A DNA stretch of 14,170 nucleotides from Chromera velia (lineage: Eukaryota > Sar > Chromeraceae). The notes beneath the pieces are model-generated. The model saw only the letters and a program-made list of their open reading frames with translations. It made no database searches and was not told where the DNA came from. The stretch lies in NCBI GenBank assembly GCA_018398765.1, contig JAHBMJ010002989.1:1-14170 (forward strand), read 5' to 3'. Below, one piece after another: positions 1 to 7,393 of the stretch (the stretch's first letter is position 1; every line of letters starts with the position of its first letter). The position numbers were made by a program, and so were the translations under genes.

Positions 1-23
1 TCGGATGCATCTATTTTGGAATT

Positions 24-96
24 CTGCCGATGGTGGGACTCGAACTCGGGACCTCTCGGTCCGAGCCTCTCGTCCTGACCATTAGGCTACGGAGGC
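24..96 (-). tRNA. Degenerate tRNA-like sequence (tRNA pseudogene or SINE head)
   Basis: Read on the minus strand, the sequence starts GCCTCCG and has an A-box match (TAGCCTAATGG) and, about 40 bases later, a B-box-like AGTTCGAGTCC. The 3' half (CGAGAGGTCCCGAGTTCGAG) closely resembles the 3' half of eukaryotic tRNA-Pro, and a CTCGGAC heptamer sits where the anticodon loop should be, which would give anticodon CGG. The cloverleaf is broken: the heptamer is flanked by a direct repeat (CGAGAGG) instead of complementary arms, the T stem has several mismatches, and the acceptor 3' strand pairs only partly. I infer a tRNA relic or the head of a tRNA-derived SINE rather than a working tRNA. Its downstream part is cut by the window edge. 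Confidence 0.45.
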
Positions 97-284
97 TAGG
101 TCCTAACTTAGAGATCGTCTTTACCTAATTCTTGTCTTTTCTTATCTTTTTGCTTCTTTTTATTTTTATTTTCAATCGTTTGATCTTGTCTCCTTATCCA
201 AGTTAAAATGTTAAATTCGTTGCCTCTTTTCTATTATTTTCTATCATTTACTCTATTTTCTTATATCTAGACTAGCGCATAGCA

Positions 285-294
285 AAGCTAGGAT
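285..294. repeat. Left target-site duplication (AAGCTAGGAT) of the 2.26-kb element
   Basis: This 10-base word directly abuts the left terminal inverted repeat at 295. An identical copy in the same orientation directly abuts the right terminal repeat at 2555-2564. Exact flanking direct repeats immediately outside inverted ends are the signature of transposase insertion. Confidence 0.8.
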
Positions 295-342
295 ACCCCC
301 AAGAAGCCTTCCTATGACCCTATGGTCTGTCAATCAAACTCT

Positions 343-383
343 GGGCTTTGGCAGCCTGGCGCCTTCGGCGCCAGGGCTTTGAC
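343..383. repeat. GC-rich subterminal repeat with hairpin
   Basis: The unit reads GGGCTTTGGCAGCC, then a perfect 7-bp stem with a TTC loop (TGGCGCCTTCGGCGCCA at 357-373), then GGGCTTTGAC. It matches the 33-base tandem units at 2343-2507 in direct orientation. It is a sharp GC island in AT-rich DNA and may be a transposase-binding or structural subterminal motif of the surrounding element. Confidence 0.7.
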
Positions 384-465
384 GATAGAAAGCTCATTCT
401 TTCTAGTATGCAATATCGTCAAGGCTCTGGTGACAGAAAGCTAATTCTTTCTAGTATGGAATATA
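377..465. repeat. Two 48-base direct repeats, each with a small hairpin
   Basis: The word AGAAAGCTMATTCTTTCTAG occurs at 387 and again at 435, a period of 48 bases. Similarity continues into the flanking GCTYTGR and AGTATGSAATAT stretches. Each copy folds as AGAAAG / CTTTCT around a six-base loop. The pair directly continues the GC-rich unit to its left. Confidence 0.7.
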
Positions 466-639
466 CCTCCAGTCCATTGTAGTTAAAAATCTTATAACAT
501 AATTTAATCTAGTTTAATCTAGTTTTAAAATATCTTAATACCCTCTTATAGTATCTGCTATAATCAACTTAAATATGTAAAATAATAAAAAAAAAAGATT
601 GATTTTAATCAGTTTGAATCTGTCAGTCTTAGTCAGTCT

Positions 640-2163
640 TCATTTAGGAATTCTAGATCGGATTCCACGGACTCTGCGCGCAGCAGGGCGATAGTCATCG
701 TCATCATCATCAGACTCTGTAGCCCCCTCTCCTTCGCTGCCACTATATATCCGCTCATCACCCGGGCAAACAAAGTAGCCTTTGCTTTCACCTTGTTTTT
801 TGCCTTAGCCTTTGCTTTTGCTTTCGCTTTTCCTTTTGCTTGCGCTCTTTGTCCTCTTGCTTGACGCCTTTCGTGCCATCGAGCCTCCACCTCCATAGCT
901 TCTTCAATCAATTGGCTAACATCTCTAGTTGCAGATTTAGCAGATGAATCAGAAGCTGCAGCAAGAGGTGCACTGGCGCAAACGATTGCGTGTGCCGGTG
1001 CACGAACTTTTGACTTGAAGGGATACACATTAACCGCGGGCTCATACTTTGTCGTCAGGGCCCATAATTCTCTGCTTTCATTGAAAACTTCAAAGGCTAG
1101 AGCCCTTCAAACCTCGCTCAACTCTCCACCTGCAGGAGCAGAAAGACGTCTTGCTTTCAGCTCCTTCTTCATCTCTCTTTTTGTGAGAGCTTGCAGCCCC
1201 TGTCTCCGAACGTTTTCTTTTTGTCTGGCTATCAGCTCTCTCCAAATTTTCAATGTTTGAAAGTAAAGTGAAAGAGGGAAAGAATGAATTTTCATGCCCT
1301 CCCCACCTGCATCTCTCTCAAGGCCAGTACATCGACCTTCTTTATTAAATAAAACACGGTAGCCAATGTCATACAGAGGAATCAAAGGGTACGAAGGAGT
1401 TCGAAGAAAGTTAGAGAAGAAGACTCCTCCCTCCCCTAAGATCAAAAAGGATACAACTGCATAGGCACGGTTAACATCCTCCTTTGTAAGTGACTGATAC
1501 ACAAAGTACTTCCCTGTTGATTCATTTGTACAAAACGTGAGTTGTTCAATATGCATAAACACACAAGATGCGGTGGGTTGCTCAAAAGAAGGAGATAAAG
1601 GCAATAGAAGAATCAGATCCACAGTTATGCAGTCTGAGACAGTGCGTGAAAAGAAGTGGAGAACACTGACCATGGATGCAGTTCTTTAATATATTTTAAT
1701 ATGCATGTATGCAAAACGATTGAGTCAGCCAGTAAAAAAGAAACAGACCCATCCAGTTGGCCATCAATCCCCGCGATGCTCCACAAGGAGGACTCTCCTC
1801 CCGTGCAGAGGGGGGGGCAGTCCATTTCCAAGAGTGCGTGTCAGCCTCCTGCACCGGGGGCGCCTTTTGCTGAGGTTCTGCTTTCTGTGAGCCCCCTCTA
1901 AGCCACTTCAAAAGAAAAGTCTTTAATTCGTCGGCCTGTTGAACATGTTGAAGCTTCAGAGCTTCAAATTCCTTTCGGGGTTCAAAGTACTTCTCAATGT
2001 ACTCTGTGAATTCCACCCCCAACGTCTTTAAAAAGAACTCTAAAACTGACTCCACAAGCTTTAGGGCCGCATCTTCAAGAAAGTCCGATACAGCGATTCG
2101 CAAACGAGCGTCAAAAGGCAGGCTGGACATTTTGGGAAAAGAAAAGTATACAGACAGTGTCAT
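640..2163 (-). CDS. Multi-exon gene of unknown function inside the transposon-like element
   Basis: I do not recognise the family. A model that keeps one frame has exons 2163-1749, 1633-1130, 1096-792 and 753-640, about 445 residues, or 434 if translation starts at the second Met at 2130. Intron 1 (1748-1634) starts GTCTGT and ends in a pyrimidine-rich CTCAG. Introns 2 (33 bases, 1129-1097) and 3 (38 bases, 791-754) are unusually short and are inferred because they remove an in-frame TGA at 1109-1107 and switch to a frame with a clear acidic tail. Residues 1-85 are helical and leucine-rich (for example DFLEDAALKLVESVLEFFL). A middle region has aromatic strands (GKYFVYQSLTKEDVNRAY) and then a basic helix (KREMKKELKARR). 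Then come a Lys-Ala run, GSEGEGATESDDDDDD and a basic end. If the short introns are not real, this is a decaying copy with a stop and a frameshift. No DDE-type motif is evident. Confidence 0.5.
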
Positions 2164-2342
2164 GGTCAGATCGAATTCGCCAGCCTAAGGGTAGGTGCTG
2201 ACCATAGCGGACCGACATACAGTAACAAGCCAGAAGACCAAGACGTTTTTCAGACAGCTTTTGCACCTTTGTGCATGCATGCATTAATACGTACAACTGC
2301 AAAAGCCATATGCATGTGGGCTTTGGGGCGGCACGTACGGCC

Positions 2343-2507
2343 GGGCTTTGGTAGGCCCGTGCCTTCGGCGCGGTCGGGCTTTGACAGGCCCGCGCCTTCA
2401 GCGCGGTCAGGCTTTGGCAGCCGGGCGCCTTCGGCGCGGTCGGGCTTTGACAGGCCCGCGCCTTCGGTGCGGTCAGGCTTTGGCAGCCGGGCGCCTTCGG
2501 CGCCCAG
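2343..2507. repeat. Five 33-base GC-rich tandem repeats with a 66-base superperiod
   Basis: Five consecutive 33-base units each begin RGGCTTTGRCAG or a close variant and contain CGCCTTCGGCGC-like palindromes. Units 2 and 4 resemble each other (CAGGCCCGCGCC), as do units 3 and 5 (CAGCCGGGCGCC), so the array grew as 66-base pairs. A partial unit follows. Because 33 is divisible by three, all frames through it stay open and give 11-residue peptide repeats; I regard those as spurious. The array lies just inside the right TIR of the 2.26-kb element. Confidence 0.85.
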
Positions 2508-2554
2508 GCTTTGACGGCCGCTCCGGATCAACCATAGGAAGCCTTCTTGGGGGT

Positions 2555-2564
2555 AAGCTAGGAT
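2555..2564. repeat. Right target-site duplication (AAGCTAGGAT)
   Basis: Exact second copy of the 10-base word at 285-294, in the same orientation, immediately outside the right inverted end. Confidence 0.8.
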
Positions 2565-3108
2565 CAAAGAGACTTTGAAAGAGTACATCAGTGTAAGCCA
2601 AGCCTATAACATCCACACTGACACAAACATTACAATGCATGCCAATGCACACCATATCATATTACACTTTCTCATGAACTTATGAAATACAATATAGTCA
2701 CTACATGAGCTTCACTCCACGAAACACAACATGAAAACCTGTAAACGGCTTTTGAAACGACGCTTCACCTCCCTGTCTGCGAACATTTGAATGTATTCAG
2801 TACCCCAGTTGGCGTAAAAATTTAAAAGTCATCCCTGTATTCTTTTGAAATCATCCCTGTCACGCACATAAGACACTTACTAATAATTTCTATCAGAACT
2901 AAGTCTGCAGGCGGGTCTTACACCGTCTTACACATACAGAAGTTATATTGAATACATTGTATGAGGAGTGTTGCAAGTGTTGAACAAAGTGAGTGTGATC
3001 CAATTTTGATGATCAATACGTACATCAAAAATTTAATCAGCTTTGTAAACTGTTATGCATGCAGTATGCAGTCAAATATGGGATACAGTACGTTGTATGT
3101 GACCGTTT
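2565..3108. other. AT-rich stretch without a recognisable gene
   Basis: I see no convincing coding frame, RNA or inverted ends here. TGCATGC-type words occur just left of it (2273-2284) and inside it (near 3056). The remainder looks like unique intergenic sequence. Confidence 0.5.
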
Positions 3109-3177
3109 GGCCGGCCATGCACGCCTGCATGCATGCATACCACGGCCCGGCCGGTGCATGATCAGGCCTGGCCGGCC
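3109..3177. repeat. Cluster of GGCCGGCC and TGCATGCATGCAT palindromes
   Basis: Two GGCCGGCC octamers followed by ATG (3109-3116 and 3170-3177) bracket TGCATGCATGCAT (3126-3138), a CGGCCCGGCCGG block and TGCATGATCA. The whole stretch can pair with itself in several ways. TGCATGCA is a known binding word of apicomplexan AP2 factors, so a regulatory role is possible, but no gene start is evident beside it. Confidence 0.55.
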
Positions 3178-3324
3178 ATGATAAAACTATATGTTTACAA
3201 CAAAGACCTGTATTAAGATGCATTAACAATGTCATACATTAACTAATATCAAAACCAACTTAGTGTTGTATTAAAGTGATTCCATAGTAAGTAAAAATGC
3301 TTTTTGACATACACAAATATTTTT

Positions 3325-3380
3325 TACACTAAGTAAAAGTATGATTTGGATCATGTGACGATATTGTACACTAAGTAAAA
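3325..3380. repeat. Two copies of TACACTAAGTAAAA 42 bases apart
   Basis: The identical 14-base word stands at 3325-3338 and 3367-3380 in direct orientation. The stretch between 3180 and 3477 otherwise shows only AT-rich intergenic sequence. Confidence 0.6.
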
Positions 3381-3485
3381 TTCAACTACGGGAAAAAGGG
3401 GAATACATGTAATTATAAGTAATTAGCACCCGGAATAATTCCAATTAAAAGTAATTACTCACATCGTATGATTGAAGCTATAATG

Positions 3486-3713
3486 CTAGGCTCTGCACTC
3501 CATTAAAAAAAAAAAAGAAAGTTTCCAATCTTTTTTTTCTTTCTTTATTTATCAACCAAACAACACATAGTTTTCATGCAACATCTTGTACAACACTCTT
3601 GTAACACTTGAACAATAGTTGTTTGCCTGTCGACTGCTTTAAAAAAAAAAAAAAAACTATAAAAACAAAAGTTTTTTTGATCTTATTTTTTTTTAATGTA
3701 GTGCAGAGCCTAG
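3486..3713. mobile_element. Small MITE, 228 bases, hAT-like ends
   Basis: The left end (CTAGGCTCTGCACTCCATTA followed by A-rich sequence) and the inverted right end agree at 26 of 27 positions. The eight bases on the left (CTATAATG, 3478-3485) and on the right (CTACAGTG, 3714-3721) match at 6 of 8, compatible with an aged 8-base target duplication. The interior is poly-A/poly-T-rich and noncoding. Eight-base duplications with CTAGG/CAAGG-type ends fit the hAT superfamily; this is inference. Confidence 0.7.
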
Positions 3714-3720
3714 CTACAGT

Positions 3721-4265
3721 GTTGTTAAGTCTCGGTACTTTCGGTACCTCGGTACCAGAGGGGGGATCGGTATCCGATTTCAGATCGGATCTTTCGGTAC
3801 CGACCTAAATGACTCTCAAACTTAAAAATCATATGTAGTCTGATGTTATAATAATATTTAAATACACTTCATAAAACAAAATAAAAAAATACAATGATAA
3901 ATTAAAATTAAGAAAGTCTTTTCTAGCTTTTTTGATTGTTCCACGGCTTCTGTCTTCTAGAACGGTCTATGGATTGAGGTATAAAACCCATCTGTAGAAC
4001 TGTTTGCTTGCATGAATCAAGGATGCATGCTCTTGAGGCTGATTAAATCAGATCGATGCATGCTGCATGGTAATACAGATCATCTTTGAGCATTCCAGTG
4101 TCCTAACGGCATATAAACAGTCTGTAAAGAGTTCTAAAAACCTGTTTAGAATATGTAAAAAAGCCGGTACCAAAAGTACCAAAAAGGTACCGAAAGTACC
4201 GAAAAATTTCGGATCGGGGGGTCGGTATCGGATTTTGGTACTTAGGTTTGTCGGGACTTAACAAC
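3721..4265. mobile_element. Inverted-repeat element with multiple TCGGTAC words
   Basis: The ends GTTGTTAAGTCTCG (3721-3734) and inverted GTTGTTAAGTCCCG (4252-4265) differ at one of 14 positions. Next to both ends lie clusters of TCGGTAC/GGTACC words, a GGGGGGATCGG or GATCGGGGGG block and CGGTATCSGATT-like sequence, in mostly inverted arrangement. Such repeated subterminal words are typical transposase-binding sites. No coding frame of note lies inside. The TTAA inside each end recalls piggyBac targets, but the inverted symmetry extends outside TTAA, so that assignment is unlikely. Confidence 0.6.
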
Positions 4266-4406
4266 TCCGCCTAGCTATAATGATATTTTATTAAAAACAG
4301 TATAAGAGAAACAGATGTTAGCAAACGTGATGAAGGCTTGATACTAGGCTTGGTACGAACTCTGGAGAGCACATAAACAAGTTACACAACAAACTAGCAC
4401 AATTAT

Positions 4407-4436
4407 ACCAATCCTGTAGTCCTGTAGTGTTATACA
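4407..4436 (+). repeat. Left arm of a diverged inverted repeat (ACCAATCCTGTAG)
   Basis: ACCAATCCTGTAG followed by TGTTATACAA is found again inverted at 5540-5562. This left copy contains an 8-base tandem duplication (TCCTGTAG twice). The surrounding AT-rich DNA on both sides carries scattered GTGTAACA and GTGTRYWATAATT words, suggesting worn ends of a roughly 1.2-kb element into which the 4683-5073 MITE inserted. Confidence 0.45.
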
Positions 4437-4682
4437 AAGTTAATTGTGTAACAATTACCCCTGAGCCCCCCCTTGTTACACATAAAAGTATATAACAATT
4501 AGTGTGCAATAATTCTAAACAAATTTTTTAACACCAAAGTGTATACTAATTCTACACAAAAAACTCTAAAGCTTGACAGCCTTTTAAAGCTATAAAATGA
4601 AGCTCAGGCTCTTAAAGAATCTAAACAAAACTGCATCCACCATGCGATCACCATCTTTCAAAGGCTGATCGAGAGTCGATCA

Positions 4683-5073
4683 CTAGGCCTTACATTATAA
4701 AATTCAAAAAAAAAAAAATAAAAGTCTTAATTTTTTTTTAGAAATTTATAAAACGATGATTGAGGGTTTTTTTATGCATGCCGCGTTCCCATATTTTAAA
4801 CTAAAGCTGTTAGTAAAGCACTTCAATCTGTAGATGATGATTCCCCTGATGATCGAAGGATATAAGAAACCTCCATTGCCAGCAGACCGCTGAGACCGGC
4901 AATTGCCGGCAGCGAAGGGTTGTTTTCTATCAGTAGAGTCTGTAGAGATCACAACCCTGCAATAATAATGAATTTAATGATCAATTTTCTATTGATTTTG
5001 TTCTAAAAGTCTTTTTTTTTTTTTTATAATGAGGTCTTTGATTTTTTTAGGAATTTTTTAGTGCAGGGCCTTG
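4683..5073. mobile_element. Second hAT-like MITE, 391 bases
   Basis: The left end begins CTAGGCCTTACAT and the inverted right end CAAGGCCCTGCACT; both continue into AAAATTC and A-rich tracts. The flanks GTCGATCA (4675-4682) and GTCGATCG (5074-5081) agree at 7 of 8 bases, consistent with an 8-base target duplication. Ends resemble those of the MITE at 3486-3713, so the two probably belong to one family. The interior is noncoding and includes the perfect palindrome CCGGCAATTGCCGG (4896-4909). Confidence 0.65.
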
Positions 5074-5201
5074 GTCGATCGGTCTTGGTGAAACATAATC
5101 GAGTCTATTATCGAGATAAAGAAAGTTTCATGAACAGTCCTAAGAACAGTCAAAGGGAGTCAAATATAGTCACATAGCGGGAAGGCCCTAGGGCGGAACA
5201 T

Positions 5202-5224
5202 ATCAATCAATCAATCAATCAATC
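5202..5224. repeat. (ATCA)n microsatellite
   Basis: Nearly six uninterrupted copies of the tetranucleotide. Confidence 0.9.
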
Positions 5225-5493
5225 GTCACCGAGCATTCGACGATATTCGACGGAAAATCAAGGAGACGGTAAGAAACAAAAATGAGTAAGTTAAACCTTC
5301 AATTAACTTGAAGGTGAAAACGGTTATAGATCGACCTTGGCTTAACTTGGCCCTATATATAAAACATCTTTTTATGCAGATGAAACCTACAATTAATACA
5401 GACTAAAGTGTGTAATAATGCATTCCTGAAAATGATAGTTTGAATTGATGCACACGAAAGTGTGTACTAATTTATTCATCAAAATTCTATCAA

Positions 5494-5523
5494 AATGTGT
5501 AACAAAACAATGTGTAACAAAAC
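5494..5523. repeat. Two tandem 15-base units (AATGTGTAACAAAAC)
   Basis: Two perfect adjacent copies, bracketed by the inverted pair CAAAATG / CATTTTG. They contain the GTGTAACA word found repeatedly in this AT-rich region. Confidence 0.8.
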
Positions 5524-5539
5524 ATTTTGAAAAAAGTGA

Positions 5540-5562
5540 TTGTGTAACACTACAGGATTGGT
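5540..5562 (-). repeat. Right arm of the diverged inverted repeat
   Basis: Inverted match to 4407-4436: ACCAATCCTGTAGTGTTACA on the minus strand. Confidence 0.45.
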
Positions 5563-5579
5563 GTAAGCACAACAAATGT

Positions 5580-7393
5580 GTATATACATGAGTCGGCGTA
5601 ACATGACTGTCTCAAAAGCTATGATTGAAGTATAGATTGAACATCATTGAAGTTGTCGACCATTTTAAATTATTCCACGAGGCACATGTATTTGAATCCA
5701 AGCAGACCAAAAAAGAATTGCACACGGAACTGCACTCGACAGATGAGAGGCCGGCCTTCACGCACACACACACACACGCACGAAAGCGCCTCCCCCCCCG
5801 ATGCAACTCCAACCGCCTCCTCACATAGAGGAGGGAGAGAGAGAGAGAGAGGACGAAGGAATGGGGGGACTCAAGAGAAGGCTACGACGCCCTCATGGAG
5901 GTGCACAGGGCACCATGGGTGTTAGCTTTACCAACGACGCACGCACAAAGATACAGGAGTGACTGGTGGAGTGATACATCGGAAAAAGAGCGATCGACAA
6001 ATCTTTGAAGCTGGTAGGCTCGCGCTCTCTGCAGGCACGAATGCGATCATGCGAAACAGGTACGCGAAATTTTTTCAAAGTCTCTTTCCGCTCGAAGGAA
6101 GACTTATTCATGGGCAAAAACGAAAAGATCGGGAGGAGAAACACGCCATGCAGCTGTATGCCTCAACGCTGTGATTCAGCCGGAAGCGAAGCAGGAGTGC
6201 ATGCAGGGAAAGGCAGAAAAGGGAAAGAAGGAACAGTCAGACTGGTCCCTCTCTCTTCTCTCCCTCTCTCCGCTTTCCTCTATAAGTTTAGTCAATCCTT
6301 TTTTTCAAAGAGAGGCAGAATCAAGTGAGCAAGCAAATATGAGGGCAAAAAGCATCAAAAGAGACGGGCAGACAGAGACAGCGCCGTTGACTGTGTAAAG
6401 TGACGTTGTCGCCAAAGCAACAAAACTGAAACGGATCAGACAGAGACAGAGACAGAGACAGACAGAGAGAGAGAGAGAGAGAGAAAGGGACCCCAGGCAA
6501 ATGGACCCATGCACCGAAAGATCCGATAGTTACTTGAGCACCAAAAATCAATCCCTTTTTCTTTCTTTTTTATTGTTCCTTTTTTTTGGACAACTCAACC
6601 GTCTCTCTTCAGAGAGCTATTCCAGTCCGAAGATTTGCAAATTGGGGAGGAAAGTGATTCAAGAATGTCCTGCTGTCTCTCAGATCGAGGGAGTCACCAA
6701 TCACGGAAACTGAGATGCACCCCGTTCTGCAGTTACGTACACTTCTTCTTTTTGTTTCCCCAACCTCTCTCTCGCTTTCCGGCTTTCCGGATATCTCGCC
6801 TCACCGCAGGAAGACTCTGGGTGGACATTCAGAAACGGTCGCTTTTCTTTCTCTCCGGGTCCATTCATACAGACAATAAATACCGCCGGAGCCGCGAGGG
6901 AGCCCCTCCATTCATTCAGAGGACCCCGGACTCCACGTCCCCCCTCCCCCCCTCCGTCCCCACTTGCGGGGGGGGCGTCATCAACTCAACGTCGACAACC
7001 TCGGGCTCGGAGGATCCTCCCTGCTCAGGCGGAGCGTGAGCGTCCCTGCGTTCAGGCACACACACAGGATGAAGTGGAAAGAAAAAGTTTTGCATCTGCT
7101 GTATGTGATGCATCGCTTTGTTCCTATTCTGTATTCTGGTAGAGCTGCCATCATGTTTCTAGGCCTGTCGTGAGAAGAGAAGAGAAGAGAAGAGAAGAGA
7201 AGAGAGAAGAAGAGAATCGAGGATGATCCTCAGAAGAGACGGCATGCAGGGTTTGTTGAAAGTTTCAGTACCCTCCCTGCATTCCCTACCTCACAGACGG
7301 AGTCAGGAAGTCCTCGAGTGAATGAATGAATGACTGACGAAGCACGCACGGCATGGCCATACGCGTAAGCAGAAAAGCGGAGCAAAACAACAA
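5580..7393. other. Microsatellite-rich stretch without a convincing gene
   Basis: This region holds (CA)n at 5763-5778, (GA)n at 5835-5851, (CAGAGA)n grading into (GA)n at 6437-6484, (GAGAA)n at 7172-7216 and (GAAT)n near 7320. Open frames on both strands overlap each other and have low-complexity composition, so I call none of them a gene. Two minus-strand pieces deserve note as possible extra 3' exons of the transporter: a frame ending at 6916 (with SSEPEVVDVELMTPPPQVG), and a textbook acceptor (long CT tract followed by CACGACAG) ending near 7170. Confidence 0.5.
7172..7216. repeat. (GAGAA)n microsatellite
   Basis: Pentanucleotide run with slight interruptions at its end. On the minus strand it is a pure pyrimidine tract directly preceding CACGACAG, so it could act as a splice acceptor tract. 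Confidence 0.9.

Larger units (their letters stand above)
295..2554. mobile_element. DNA transposon-like element with 22-base TIRs and 10-base TSD
   Basis: The left end (295-316, beginning ACCCCCAAGAAG) and the inverted right end (2533-2554) match at 21 of 22 positions. They are flanked by the exact 10-base direct repeat AAGCTAGGAT. Inside lie a minus-strand multi-exon gene (640-2163), a GC-rich hairpin unit near the left end (343-383) and five 33-base copies of a related unit near the right end (2343-2507), in the same orientation. A target duplication of 9-11 bases is typical of Mutator-like elements. I see no recognisable MULE transposase signature, so the element may be a gene-carrying non-autonomous (Pack-type) element or a new family. 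The single TIR mismatch suggests a fairly recent insertion. TIR and TSD are seen directly; family assignment is inference. Confidence 0.75.

Noticed and set aside
2250-2588. Open frames with 11-residue repeats (for example GLSKPDRAEGA) across the 33-base array
   Set aside because: A 33-base tandem unit keeps every frame open; the peptide follows from the DNA repeat and there is no independent coding evidence.
3721-4265. piggyBac assignment based on TTAA at both ends
   Set aside because: The inverted symmetry extends four bases outside TTAA on both sides, which is not expected if TTAA were the duplicated target.
6305-6551. Minus-strand frames with Ser-Leu and Cys-Leu runs
   Set aside because: They are translations of the GA/CAGAGA microsatellite.
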